Shown in pieces: positions 13,263-20,800 of a DNA stretch of 20,911 bases. Position 1 is the first letter of the stretch. Each line of letters begins with the position of its first letter. The notes below the pieces were generated by a model. The model was given only the letters and a program-made list of their open reading frames with translations, searched no databases and was not told the DNA's origin. This DNA is from JBQTKD01 sp052389435 (GTDB lineage: Bacteria; Actinomycetota; Actinomycetes; Sporichthyales; Sporichthyaceae): positions 1 to 20,911 of the forward strand of contig JBQTIB010000064.1 in NCBI GenBank assembly GCA_052389435.1, read 5' to 3'. The position numbers were made by a program, and so were the translations under genes.

Positions 13263-14105
13263 TGGGTCGACCACGGCGAGGAGGCGGGCGCGCAGGACCG
13301 AAGCGCGGTCGGCGAAGGTGCGCTGTTCGGCCACGTAGACCTGGCGGCCCTCGTCGGTCTCGATGCGGACGGGCTCCACGCCCAGGGCGGCGAGGTCGTA
13401 GGGGCTGGCGCGCATGTCGAGCTCGCGAATGTCGCGGGCCAACTCGAAGCAGTCGCCCACCAGCTCGGAGGGGACGAGCGGGGTCAGCTTGTAGGCGATC
13501 TTGTAGAGGTCCATGTTCGTGTGGAGGCAGCCGCCCTGCTCGTGCTGCGGCATGGCTTCGCGCGTCAGCTGCAGCAGGTTCAGCGGCGCGGCCGGGGGAG
13601 TGAAGAACCGGAACGCGTCGTAGTGGGTGCAGCGCAGCGGCTCCGCCTCCACGACCGCCGCGAGCTCCTCCGGCGGCAGACGCAGGGGATAGGCCTCGTG
13701 GCGGATCTCCGCGGCCCGGTAGACCATCGCCCACTCGTGCAGGCCGAAGCACCCGAACAGCGGTCGGCGGCCCGCGGTCGCGCGCAGCAGACCGAGGAGG
13801 TGGTCGATCGCGCCGGAGCGCTGCATCAGCACCCGGGCCAAGTCGACCTCGGCGCCGTCGGCGCCGACGCGGTAGTTCGTCCACTCCCGGTGCGGAGCGT
13901 CGCCGGCCAGGACGACTCCCACGCCCGGATGCCAGCGGCGCAGTTGCGCAGGACGGTGGGAGTAGTAGGTGAAGAGGAAGTCGAAGACCGGGTGCTTCTC
14001 GCCGCTCCTGCCCCGCTCCAGGTGCGGGCCGACCCAGGCGTCGACGCGGGCGTGGTGAGATGCCCGACGCTCGCGCCAGGTCGCCTCGTCCAGCACCGCA
14101 TGCAC
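13236..14105 (-). CDS. Protein commonly annotated as 3-methyladenine DNA glycosylase
   Basis: The 289-residue protein belongs to a conserved actinobacterial family that databases often name 3-methyladenine DNA glycosylase (recalled from typical annotations). It begins MHAVLDEATWRERRASH and has the family stretches HPVFDFLFTYYS, RPAQLRRWHPG, CFGLHEWAMVY and GGCLHTNMDLYKIAYKL. I see neither a helix-hairpin-helix motif nor other residues that would prove glycosylase activity, so the enzymatic role is unproven. No signal peptide or membrane segment is seen. It is transcribed divergently from the FAH-family gene with only 26 bases between starts, so promoters overlap. It sits beside xthA, which would suit a repair role. 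Confidence 0.7.
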   Translation of the reverse strand: MHAVLDEATWRERRASHHARVDAWVGPHLERGRSGEKHPVFDFLFTYYSHRPAQLRRWHPGVGVVLAGDAPHREWTNYRVGADGAEVDLARVLMQRSGAIDHLLGLLRATAGRRPLFGCFGLHEWAMVYRAAEIRHEAYPLRLPPEELAAVVEAEPLRCTHYDAFRFFTPPAAPLNLLQLTREAMPQHEQGGCLHTNMDLYKIAYKLTPLVPSELVGDCFELARDIRELDMRASPYDLAALGVEPVRIETDEGRQVYVAEQRTFADRASVLRARLLAVVDPHLRQPVAP

Positions 14106-14131
14106 TCCGCAAGGGTAGATAGCCTTCGCGG

Positions 14132-14908
14132 GTGCGTATCGCGAGGTTCAGCAGTGACGGAGAACCGACCTTTGGAATCGTCGAGGGCGACCTCGGCTCC
14201 GAGGTGATCGCCGTCGTCACCGGCGACCCCCTCTACGTCCCGCTGCGGCCCACCGGCGAACACGTTCCGCTCGCCGACGTGCGCCTGCTGACGCCGGTGA
14301 TCCCGCGCAGCAAGGTCGTCGCGATCGGCAAGAACTACGCCGCGCACGCCGCCGAAATGGACAGCGACGTTCCCGCGGAGCCGCTGTTCTTCCTCAAGCC
14401 CAACACCTCGGTGATCTCGCCCGGCGATCCCATCCGGTACCCGCGCCAGTCCGAGGAGGTGCACTTCGAGGGCGAACTCGCCGTCGTCATCGGCCGCATC
14501 TGCAGCGACGTCCCCGCCGAGAAGGCCGCGGAGGTGATCTTCGGCTACACGATCGGCAACGACGTCACCGCCCGGGACCTGCAGCGCGCCGACGGGCAGT
14601 GGACCCGGTCCAAGGGGTTCGACTCCTTCTGCCCCCTCGGACCGTGGATCGTCACCGATCTCGACATCTCCGACCTCAAGTTGCAGACCAAGCTGAACGG
14701 CGAGGTCAAGCAGGACACCCGCACCTCGCTGCTCGTGCACAAGATCCCGGATCTGATCGCCTACGTGTCCTCGGTCATGACCCTGCTGCCCGGCGACGTC
14801 ATCCTCACCGGCACCCCGGAGGGCGTCGGCCCGATGAAGCCCGGCGACCAGGTCGCGGTCTCCATCGAGGGCATCGGCACGTTGACCAACCCCGTCGTCA
14901 CCCGCTGA
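14132..14908 (+). CDS. Fumarylacetoacetate hydrolase (FAH) family protein
   Basis: The 258-residue protein has the FAH fold core: VVAIGKNYAAHAAEM, a metal-binding HFEGELAVVIG (the E-x-E ligands), NDVTARD (the Asp ligand) and TGTPEGVGPMKPGD near the end. Family members cleave or isomerise beta-diketo acids (for example HpcE/HHDD isomerase, acylpyruvase). A gene of this type precedes gltX in mycobacteria (Rv2993c before gltS, recalled), so this is probably a conserved housekeeping neighbour and not part of the catabolic island. The GTG start is close to the divergent gene's start; a TAGATA box 10-16 bases upstream could be a -10 element and give a near-leaderless transcript. gltX starts 23 bases after the stop, so they share an operon. 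Confidence 0.9.
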   Translation: MRIARFSSDGEPTFGIVEGDLGSEVIAVVTGDPLYVPLRPTGEHVPLADVRLLTPVIPRSKVVAIGKNYAAHAAEMDSDVPAEPLFFLKPNTSVISPGDPIRYPRQSEEVHFEGELAVVIGRICSDVPAEKAAEVIFGYTIGNDVTARDLQRADGQWTRSKGFDSFCPLGPWIVTDLDISDLKLQTKLNGEVKQDTRTSLLVHKIPDLIAYVSSVMTLLPGDVILTGTPEGVGPMKPGDQVAVSIEGIGTLTNPVVTR

Positions 14909-14931
14909 CGAGCGCTGCTCAGGAGACTGCT

Positions 14932-16407
14932 GTGACCGAGAACGTGCGCGTGCGCTTCGCCCCGTCGCCGTCGGGCGACCTGCACGTCGGCAACATCCGA
15001 ACCGCCCTCTACGACTGGGCCTACGCCCGGCACACCGGCGGCACCTTCGTGTTCCGCATCGAGGACACCGACTCCGCGCGCGTCACCGACGAGTACATCG
15101 CCGCCGCCGTCGAGTCGATGCGCTGGCTCGGCCTCGACTGGGACGAGGGCCCCGAGGTCGGCGGCCCCTACGGTCCGTACCGCCAGAGCGAGCGTCTCGA
15201 CCTCTACCGGGAGTGGGCGCAGCGCTTCGTCGAGACCGGGCACGCCTACCTCTGCTACGAGTCGCCCGAGGAGGCCGAGGCCCGCGTCGCCCGGCAGAAG
15301 GAAGCCAAGGAGCAGCCCAACTACGACGGGCACAGCCGCAACCTGACCGACGAACAACGCGCCGCCTACGAGGCCGAAGGGCGCAAGCCCGTGGTGCGGT
15401 TCCGCATGCCGGAGGGCACGACGACCTTCACCGACCTGATCCGCGGCGAGGTCACCTTCGAAAACGCTCTCGTTCCCGACTTCGTCCTCATGCGTGCCGA
15501 CGGGTCCCCGCTCTACACCTTGGCCGTCGCCGTCGACGACGTCCTGATGAAGATCAACCACGTGGTGCGCGGCGAGGACCTGCTGTCTTCGACGCCCCGT
15601 CAGATCGCCGTGTATAGGGCCATGGGCCTGACCGAGGACCAGTTCCCCGTCTTCGCCCACCTGCCCTTCGTCATGGGCCAGGACAACTCCAAGCTGTCCA
15701 AGCGCCACGGCGCCGTGACGATCGGTCAGTTCCGCGACGAGGGCTACCTGCCCGAGGCGATGTGCAACTACCTCGCGCTGCTCGGCTGGTCCTTCGGCGA
15801 CGGCGAACGCGAGGAGTTCGACCTCGCCGAACTGGCGCAGGCCTTCACCCTGGAGCGGGTGAACAAGAGTGCCGCGAAGTTCGACCCGAAGAAGCTCGAC
15901 TCCATCAACGCCGCCTGGGTCCGCCGCCTCGACGCCGCCGACCTCCGCGGCCGCGTCGCCCCGTTCCTGCAGCGCGCCGGCCTCGTCGCCGACCCGCCCA
16001 CCGCCGAGCAGGAGCGCCTGCTCACCGGGGGAGTGCCGCTGATCCAGGAGCGCATGGTCCGCCTCGACGAAGCAGTCGGCATGCTCGGCTTCCTGTTCAA
16101 GGCCGACGACGCCGTCGAGATCGAACCCGACGCGGCCCCGCAGCTCGCCGGCGACGGCGCCGCGGTCCTGGAGGCGGCGATCAAGGCGCTGGAGAGCCTC
16201 GCCGAGTTCGGCGTTACGGACATCGAAGCGGCCCTGCGCGCCGCCCTGATCGAGGGCCTCGGCCTCAAGCCGAAGAACGCCTTCGGCGCCATCCGCGTCG
16301 CGCTCACCGGCCGCCGAGTCTCCCCGCCGCTGTTCGAATCCATCGAACTGCTCGGCCGAGACCGGACCCTCGTCCGTCTACGCGCCGCGCTCGGGTCGGC
16401 GGCGTGA
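14932..16407 (+). CDS. gltX: Glutamyl-tRNA synthetase
   Basis: The 491-residue product charges tRNA-Glu. It has the class I HIGH signature as HVGN at residues 18-21 within FAPSPSGDLHVGNIRTAL, the RIEDTDSAR motif after it, and the KMSKS signature as KLSKR at about 254-258. Length fits bacterial GltX. Actinobacteria usually use a nondiscriminating form together with GatCAB; whether this is so here is not visible. The GTG start has an AGGAG site 8 bases upstream in CTCAGGAGACTGCT. Upstream is the FAH-family gene in the same operon; downstream are tRNA-Gln and tRNA-Glu, a sensible physical grouping with the charging enzyme. Confidence 0.97.
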   Translation: MTENVRVRFAPSPSGDLHVGNIRTALYDWAYARHTGGTFVFRIEDTDSARVTDEYIAAAVESMRWLGLDWDEGPEVGGPYGPYRQSERLDLYREWAQRFVETGHAYLCYESPEEAEARVARQKEAKEQPNYDGHSRNLTDEQRAAYEAEGRKPVVRFRMPEGTTTFTDLIRGEVTFENALVPDFVLMRADGSPLYTLAVAVDDVLMKINHVVRGEDLLSSTPRQIAVYRAMGLTEDQFPVFAHLPFVMGQDNSKLSKRHGAVTIGQFRDEGYLPEAMCNYLALLGWSFGDGEREEFDLAELAQAFTLERVNKSAAKFDPKKLDSINAAWVRRLDAADLRGRVAPFLQRAGLVADPPTAEQERLLTGGVPLIQERMVRLDEAVGMLGFLFKADDAVEIEPDAAPQLAGDGAAVLEAAIKALESLAEFGVTDIEAALRAALIEGLGLKPKNAFGAIRVALTGRRVSPPLFESIELLGRDRTLVRLRAALGSAA

Positions 16408-16495
16408 GTTCAAACACCGGATACCGGTTTGGGCCCGCGCCGCAGTAGGGGTAACATTCACCGCTGGCACGCACCGCAGGCGCGGGCCAGACCCT

Positions 16496-16567
16496 TGGGG
16501 TATGGGGTAATTGGCAGCCCGGCTGATTCTGGTTCAGCTAGTCTAGGTTCGAGTCCTGGTACCCCAG
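16496..16567 (+). tRNA. tRNA-Gln (anticodon CTG)
   Basis: The 72-base gene folds as a cloverleaf: acceptor TGGGGTA (16496-16502) with TACCCCA (16560-16566), anticodon stem GCTGA/TCAGC with loop TTCTGGT, and T arm with TTCGAGT. The anticodon is CTG, reading CAG. The discriminator is G at 16567 and CCA is not encoded. Confidence 0.95.
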
Positions 16568-16611
16568 CGCTGTACAGTTCCACCGCTCCACCAGTACCCA
16601 CCGCAGTACAA

Positions 16612-16684
16612 GGCCCCGTTGTGTAGTGGCCTAGCACGCCGCCCTCTCAAGGCGGTAGCGCGGGTTCGAATCCCGTCGGGGCTA
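16612..16684 (+). tRNA. tRNA-Glu (anticodon CTC)
   Basis: The 73-base gene has acceptor GGCCCCG with CGGGGCT (first pair G-U), anticodon stem CCGCC/GGCGG with loop CTCTCAA, and T loop TTCGAAT. The anticodon CTC reads GAG, and CCA is not encoded. A terminator and a tyrosine integrase gene follow at once, so its 3' part is the likely integration site of the adjoining element. Confidence 0.95.
16660..16684 (+). other. Likely attachment site in tRNA-Glu 3' end
   Basis: Tyrosine integrases of actinobacterial elements commonly use the 3' part of a tRNA gene, with int next to it. Here the integrase stop lies 40 bases after tRNA-Glu. The exact core cannot be set because no second copy of the T-arm/acceptor sequence was seen to the right within the window; the other att site is probably outside. 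Confidence 0.4.
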
Positions 16685-16688
16685 CATC

Positions 16689-16725
16689 CGAAAACCCCCT
16701 GGTCACAGGGGGTTTTCGTTGTTTT
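16689..16725 (+). terminator. Intrinsic terminator after tRNA-Glu
   Basis: CGAAAACCCCCTG (16689-16701) pairs perfectly with 16706-16718 across the loop GTCA, followed by TTGTTTT. The stem ends in AAAA/TTTT, so it can end transcripts from both sides: tRNA-Glu on the plus strand and int on the minus strand. Confidence 0.9.
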
Positions 16726-17851
16726 AGCGGGCCTCCGGCAGGGCGAGGATTCTCGCCTCGGTACACAACGGGTACACAAGAGCGAGAGCCGGTGCGGCGG
16801 CGGCGTCCAGCGCGTCCGCCACCTCGTCGAGTCGGTCGCCGAACAGGTGCCCGTACAGGTCGAGCGTCATGGTCGCCGACTTGTGTCCGAGCATCTGCTG
16901 GACGACCTTCACGTCGGCCCCGGAGGCGATGGCGAGCGAGGCCGCCGTATGCCGCAGGGCGTGCGGATGCAGGCCGGCCAGCCCCACGGACTTGGCCGCC
17001 GCCGTAAGTGCGGCTCGCTGGTAGCCCTGGGCGCGCAGGGCGCCGCCGCGGGGCCCGGGGAAGACGAGTTCGTCGCGGCCCCTACCGGTGACGTGGCCGG
17101 CCATTTCGGCGAGCAGGAACCGGGGGATGGGCACCTCGCGACGCTCGTGCCCCTTCGGGGTGCCCCACGTCTGGACGCCGCGGACGAGGGTGACGGACTC
17201 GGCGATGAGGGCACGGCGGCGCAGGAAGTCGACCCGTCCAACGCGAAGGGCGGCCATCTCGCCGAACCGGACGCCGGTGTAGGCCAGGAACAGGGTCGGC
17301 AGCCGGTACTCGCCGCAGGCGTGGGCGAGCTCGTGGGTCTGTTCGTGGGTGAGGTACATCCGCTCGGCGGTGACCACGCGCTGAAGGTTCATGGATTCGG
17401 CCGGGTTGCGGACCAGCCGCCCGTCCTTGACGGCCATGGCGAGCATGAGCGAGAGGACGCGGTGGATCTTGCGGACGGTTGCCGGGGAGCGGGTCACGCT
17501 CAGTTGGGTGACCCAGGCCTGGATCTCGGCGTGGCCGACGTCGGCGAGGCGCACCTTGGCCCAGCGAGGCAGGAGGTGCTCGCGCAGGATGCCTTCGTAC
17601 CGCTCGCGGGTCGAGGGCTTGAGGTGCGCCTGGGCTTCGAGCCACCGGGTCGCCCAGTCGGCGACGGTGATCCGGGCGCGAGAGGGGTCGACGTAGCTGC
17701 CGACGAGCTTGGCGGACTCGACGCCCGTCAGGTACCGCTCGGCGTCGGACTTGCGGTCGAAGGTCTTCGTCCGCTGCTGGCCGTCCGGATCGCGATAGCG
17801 CGCGTACCAACGCGTCTGACCGTCGCGGACCCGCTTCTCGATGCTCGCCAC
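16724..17851 (-). CDS. int: Tyrosine recombinase / phage-type integrase
   Basis: The 375-residue integrase has an N-terminal DNA-binding region (WYARYRDPDGQQRTKTF), a core-binding SAM-like domain at roughly 60-155, and a catalytic domain with all residues: R195 (TGVRFGE), K233 (TPKGHE), H297 and R300 (HALRH), H323 (LGHKS) and Y333 (DLYGHL). It would catalyse site-specific insertion and excision. The GTG start at 17851 follows GGGAGGGG by five to eight bases. Stop is just inside the terminator after tRNA-Glu, the classic layout of pSAM2-like or phage elements in a tRNA gene, and the excisionase gene lies 45 bases upstream. It looks intact. Confidence 0.95.
   Translation of the reverse strand: MASIEKRVRDGQTRWYARYRDPDGQQRTKTFDRKSDAERYLTGVESAKLVGSYVDPSRARITVADWATRWLEAQAHLKPSTRERYEGILREHLLPRWAKVRLADVGHAEIQAWVTQLSVTRSPATVRKIHRVLSLMLAMAVKDGRLVRNPAESMNLQRVVTAERMYLTHEQTHELAHACGEYRLPTLFLAYTGVRFGEMAALRVGRVDFLRRRALIAESVTLVRGVQTWGTPKGHERREVPIPRFLLAEMAGHVTGRGRDELVFPGPRGGALRAQGYQRAALTAAAKSVGLAGLHPHALRHTAASLAIASGADVKVVQQMLGHKSATMTLDLYGHLFGDRLDEVADALDAAAAPALALVYPLCTEARILALPEAR
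16760..16779. repeat. Tandem GGTACACAA repeat near end of int
   Basis: Two exact GGTACACAA copies (16760-16768, 16771-16779) repeat with an 11-base period, one helical turn, inside the end of int and about 80 bases from the tRNA. The spacing fits arm-type integrase sites, but chance is not excluded. Confidence 0.4.
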
Positions 17852-17896
17852 GTGTGCCCCTCCCGCCGAATCACCGTCGCCGATGCGAATCCTGCG

Positions 17897-18109
17897 CTAC
17901 CGGGCGCGTCCGCGCGAGGGTCCGGCCGGAGGCACGGGTTCGACCCGGCCGGCGCCGATGAAGTCCTCGAGTTCGTTCATCGGGATCCGGACGTGGCGCC
18001 CGAGCTTGACGAACGCGATGCGCCGCTCGGCGATCAGCCTGCGAACGAACCGCTGCGTGGTGTTGAGCCGAGCCGCGGCCTCTTCGACGGTGCACAGCTG
18101 TACGGGCAT
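17897..18109 (-). CDS. Excisionase-type MerR-like HTH protein
   Basis: The 70-residue protein is of the excisionase / helix-turn-helix 17 type: VEEAAARLNTTQRFVRRLI is the winged-helix recognition part, followed by RRIAFVKLGRHVRIP and NELEDFI, the wing and last helix of the family. Such proteins bend att DNA and direct the integrase toward excision. An ATG at 18109 is preferred over one 54 bases upstream, since GGGGAGG lies at good spacing before it. The integrase gene starts 45 bases after its stop on the same strand, so the pair forms an excision module. A dyad at 18177-18194 lies upstream and may be its operator. Confidence 0.88.
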   Translation of the reverse strand: MPVQLCTVEEAAARLNTTQRFVRRLIAERRIAFVKLGRHVRIPMNELEDFIGAGRVEPVPPAGPSRGRAR

Positions 18110-18542
18110 CCTGGCCTCCCCAGAGTTGTGGGCCCCGCCGATTCCGGCGGTGCCCGTCGGCACCTCGCGGTTCCGACTGTCTCTATGTGGACAGGTTGGG
18201 GGTAGGTGATCGACGTTAGCCGGCTGAGTGGATAACAGCGCAGGCTTTGCAACCGGTGCCTGGGCGTTCTTGATTGCTGCGCGGAGCGCTGCGGAGAGCG
18301 GACTTCAACTCCGCAGGCGTCCTGCCCGGAGTGGTCCGTCATGGCCCGCCAGCACCGCATTGACGCAGGTCAGAGCCACTCTTTCCCCAACTGCCGTCCG
18401 CTCGCATCCGCCGGAAACCGACGTTCACCGCCAGTTCTGTGACCACGGTGTGACTAGTTTGGGTGCCGCGCGTTTCGCGCCGAGGCAGCTGCACCACCGG
18501 ACGGAACCGAGACCGCTGATCCGGCCATCGCGCAGGGCGAGC
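18110..18542. other. No gene seen between excisionase gene and IS element
   Basis: About 430 bases hold no recognisable protein; the open frames here are short, lack family patterns and look like chance frames. An inverted repeat, CTGTC-N8-GACAG (18177-18194), sits 68 bases before the excisionase start on its upstream side and may be part of its promoter. The last three bases, AGC, are one copy of the IS target duplication. Confidence 0.5.
18177..18194. promoter_or_regulatory. CTGTC-N8-GACAG dyad upstream of excisionase gene
   Basis: Five-base arms separated by eight bases, TCTATGTG, occur in the region expected to hold the excisionase/integrase promoter. The site would suit a dimeric repressor, but only symmetry and position support it. 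Confidence 0.35.
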
Positions 18543-18570
18543 TGAACCGCCCCGGCATGTCCGGAGGGTC
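18543..18570 (+). repeat. Left terminal inverted repeat of IS3-family element
   Basis: Starts TGAACCGCCCCGGCATG and matches the reverse complement of the right end at 24 of 28 positions. Confidence 0.92.
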
Positions 18571-18593
18571 CATTCGTTGGAAGGATCCTCTTC

Positions 18594-18917
18594 ATGGGAC
18601 GTCCCTCGCAGTACCCGGCCGAGTTGCGTGAGCGCGCGGTGCGGATGGTGATCGAATCTCGGGCCGACTATCCGAACGACACCGCGGCGATCCGGTCGGT
18701 CGCGGCGAAGCTCGGGATCGCCTCGACGGAGTCGTTGCGGAAGTGGTTGCGCCGGGCCGAGATCGACGACGGTGCTCGGCCAGGCAAGACGACCGAGGAG
18801 ATCGCCGAGATCAAGGCGCTGCGCAGGGAGGTCGCCGAGCTGCGCCGGGCGAACGAGATCCTCAAGAGCGCTTCGGCTTTCTTCGCGGCGGAGCTCGACC
18901 GCCCCTTCCGGAACTGA
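18594..18917 (+). CDS. IS3-family transposase OrfA (HTH)
   Basis: The 107-residue protein is the DNA-binding OrfA of an IS3-family element. It has GRPSQYPAELRERAVRMV and a helix-turn-helix in AAKLGIASTESLRKWLRRAE, then a leucine-zipper-like coiled coil (EIKALRREVAELRRANEILKSA in pattern), typical for OrfA multimerisation. The ATG has a GGAAGG site upstream. Its reading frame overlaps the region where orfB starts, and a -1 shift near TTTC at 18878-18881 would create the OrfAB transposase. Confidence 0.95.
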   Translation: MGRPSQYPAELRERAVRMVIESRADYPNDTAAIRSVAAKLGIASTESLRKWLRRAEIDDGARPGKTTEEIAEIKALRREVAELRRANEILKSASAFFAAELDRPFRN

Positions 18918-19834
18918 TCGCCTACGTCGAGGCCCACCGGGACCTCTACGGGGTCGAGCCGATCTGCCGCGTGCTCACCGAGCACGGCCTGCCGATCGCC
19001 CCGTCGACGTTCTACGAGGCACGCCGCCGCGAGCCCTCGACCCGCGACCGGCGCGACGAGGAGTTGGTGGCGTTGATGGTCGCCGCGCGCGAGCAGCAGA
19101 AGTTCCGGTGCCGCTACGGGCCGCGGAAGATGTGGCTGTATCTGCGCGGCGAGGGCCACGACGTCGCACGCTGCACCGTCGAGCGGCTCTATCGACGCGA
19201 GGGATGGGTTGGCGCGACGCGCAAACGTCGATTCCGCACGACGGTAGGCGACCCGGCCGCGGCCAGGCCACTGGATCTGGTGGACCGTCAGTTCTACGCG
19301 CAACGGCCCAACCAACTCTGGGTCGCGGACTTCACCTACGTCGCGACCTGGTCCGGGACGGTCTACGTCGCGTTCGTCTTCGACGTCTTCAGCCGGCGGA
19401 TCGTCGGCTGGCGTGCCGCCACGAGAATGACGACCGATCTCGTCCTGGACACGCTCGAGCACGCGATCTGGACCCGCCGACAGGGCGGCGTCCAGGACCT
19501 GTCCGGTCTGGTGCACCACACGGACGCGGGGAGTCAATACGTCTCCTTCGCCTTCACCGAGCGCCTCGTCGAGGCAGGAGTCGACGCCTCGGTCGGATCC
19601 GTCGGGGACGCCTACGACAACGCGCTGGCCGAGTCCCAGATCGGGCTCTACAAGACCGAACTCATCCGTCCCGAAGGCCCCTGGCGCGGGGTCGAGCACG
19701 TCGAGATCGAGACGCTGAACTGGGTCGACTGGTTCAACAACGAGCGCCCGCACGAGGCCCTGTCGGACCTAGCCCCTGTCGTCGCCGAACGGCTTCACTA
19801 CGCTGCCAGAAACGAGCTCCAGCCGATCGGCTGA
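18881..19834 (+). CDS. IS3-family transposase OrfB (DDE, rve domain)
   Basis: This frame encodes the integrase-core part of the transposase: an HTH_21-like segment (YGVEPICRVLTEHGLPIAPSTFYE), then the catalytic residues Asp in WVADFTYV, Asp in HHTDAGSQY and Glu in NALAESQIGLYKTE, and the family ending FNNERPHEALSDLAP. It lies in the -1 frame relative to OrfA and has no ATG or GTG before the conserved segment, so translation should depend on frameshifting from OrfA. The start given is where the frames would join. It appears intact. Confidence 0.92.
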   Translation, partial: LRGGARPPLPELIAYVEAHRDLYGVEPICRVLTEHGLPIAPSTFYEARRREPSTRDRRDEELVALMVAAREQQKFRCRYGPRKMWLYLRGEGHDVARCTVERLYRREGWVGATRKRRFRTTVGDPAAARPLDLVDRQFYAQRPNQLWVADFTYVATWSGTVYVAFVFDVFSRRIVGWRAATRMTTDLVLDTLEHAIWTRRQGGVQDLSGLVHHTDAGSQYVSFAFTERLVEAGVDASVGSVGDAYDNALAESQIGLYKTELIRPEGPWRGVEHVEIETLNWVDWFNNERPHEALSDLAPVVAERLHYAARNELQPIG

Positions 19835-19845
19835 GCCTTCAAACC

Positions 19846-19873
19846 GAGCCTCCGGAAACTCCGGGGCGGTTCA
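19846..19873 (-). repeat. Right terminal inverted repeat of IS3-family element
   Basis: Ends GGGGCGGTTCA on the plus strand; read on the minus strand it starts TGAACCGCCCCGGAG, mirroring the left end. It is followed by the AGC target duplication. Confidence 0.92.
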
Positions 19874-20433
19874 AGCCGCGCGCGGTGGCAATCGCAACAC
19901 GGCGCTCTGCCCTTTGCCGAACCCCTCGCCTGCGAGTGTGCGGGCTCCGCGGCGGGCGTCAAGAACGGAGCCGCTGGCGCGGTCGCTTCGCGATTCCTGA
20001 CTCCCGCCGCTCCGCCCGTGTTTGGCCGGCTGCGAGGGGATGGCCGAGTGTGGGTGCGACCGGATCGGATCGCGCGCCAAGTGGTGCGTGGCTTGAGTCC
20101 GGCGAGATCGGTGCTGGCGAGTTGGCGGTCATCGACCCGATGCTTAGAAGGCAGTTCCGAGGCTTTGAGCGGTGACGCCTCGGCGGATGGACTGCAGCAA
20201 GCGCCGTGCCGCTCCCCGCTGGTGACCGCCGTCGACCAGGCTGCGCCTTCCGAACGGGCACGCAGCGGGCACGGGCTGCCCGGCGCCGGGCCTAGTAGCG
20301 AACGCCAGACGGTCTGCGCCGCCGTCGGACCAAGCTGGCCGCCACTGGTCGAAGCTCGCCGCGACCAGGGCTTCGCTGGTGTGGCGACCGCGGGCGGCCA
20401 GTCCCCATAGGAAGGCTTTGCCGCGGACGTTGA
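19874..20433. other. No convincing gene; possibly degraded accessory DNA
   Basis: About 560 bases after the IS element contain only frames of compositionally biased, unrecognised sequence on both strands. The minus frame ending near 20144 has a stretch (LLNVRGKAFLWGLAARGRH) that looks more protein-like, but I cannot place it. It could be the remains of a gene of the integrative element. Confidence 0.4.
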
Positions 20434-20468
20434 GCAGTGCCGTGCCCCGAGTCGGGGCGCGGCACTGC
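20434..20468 (-). terminator. Hairpin after small minus-strand gene
   Basis: GCAGTGCCGTGCCCCG (20434-20449) pairs with 20453-20468 across a 3-base loop, with a single G-T wobble. It lies 14 bases past the stop of the minus-strand gene at 20483. No T-tract follows in that direction, so it may be a terminator-like or RNA-stabilising hairpin. Confidence 0.6.
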
Positions 20469-20482
20469 CCATCGGCCAAGGG

Positions 20483-20800
20483 CTAGTTCCGGACCGCTCG
20501 TGCGCGGGCGGTCCTAGTCGAGACTGGCCAGATCTGGACGAGGTACTCCTCGACGGCCTCGGTGACCGTTTCGTCGTACGCGCGCCGTCGTCCGCTGGCG
20601 GTCACCCGGACTCTGTGAAGACCTGGGCGCATGGGCTCGAATGCAGGCAGGAGTTGGTAGTACTCCAGGCTGGCGCCGATCAGGAGCGGTTCGTCGATCT
20701 CCAGGTCTTCTTCGTCGCCTTCCTCCCATTGTCGGGCCACTGCGTCTTCGAGCTCTGCGTCTGGCGCTGAGTCGAGTCCTTCGACTGAGCCCGGATCCAC
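20483..20800 (-). CDS. Small acidic hypothetical protein
   Basis: The 105-residue product has a very acidic N-terminal half (AELEDAVARQWEEGDEEDLEI) and a C-terminal half PGLHRVRVTASGRRRAYDETVTEAVEEYLVQIWP that resembles a stretch I recall from many unnamed actinobacterial proteins (pattern PGxxRVRVxAxGR, then EExLxQxWP). I cannot assign a function; the small, acidic, accessory-region nature would suit an antitoxin or immunity protein, but nothing proves it. The GTG start at 20800 has no clear ribosome binding site. The frame stays open upstream to a TAG near 20870, coding for a plausible-looking PIVPAQKGIRALRP, so a non-standard or damaged start is possible. Confidence 0.5.
   Translation of the reverse strand: MDPGSVEGLDSAPDAELEDAVARQWEEGDEEDLEIDEPLLIGASLEYYQLLPAFEPMRPGLHRVRVTASGRRRAYDETVTEAVEEYLVQIWPVSTRTARARAVRN

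Larger units (their letters stand above)
18543..19873 (+). mobile_element. Complete IS3-family insertion sequence, 1331 bases
   Basis: The element is bounded by 28-base terminal inverted repeats (18543-18570 and 19846-19873; 24 of 28 bases match, each starting TGAACCGCCCCGG). It is flanked by a 3-base direct repeat AGC (18540-18542 and 19874-19876), as expected of IS3-family insertion. It encodes orfA and orfB in a -1 frame arrangement with the full DDE triad. Intact ends and target repeat point to a fairly recent insertion into the integrative element. Confidence 0.95.

Noticed and set aside
12220..14220. 666-codon minus-strand frame covering xthA and its neighbour
   Set aside because: It crosses two well-supported genes in a wrong frame and is rich in Arg/Pro/Gly, as shadow frames are.
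18228..18545. 105-codon plus-strand frame before the IS element
   Set aside because: It has no ribosome binding site or family pattern and would end inside the IS left end.
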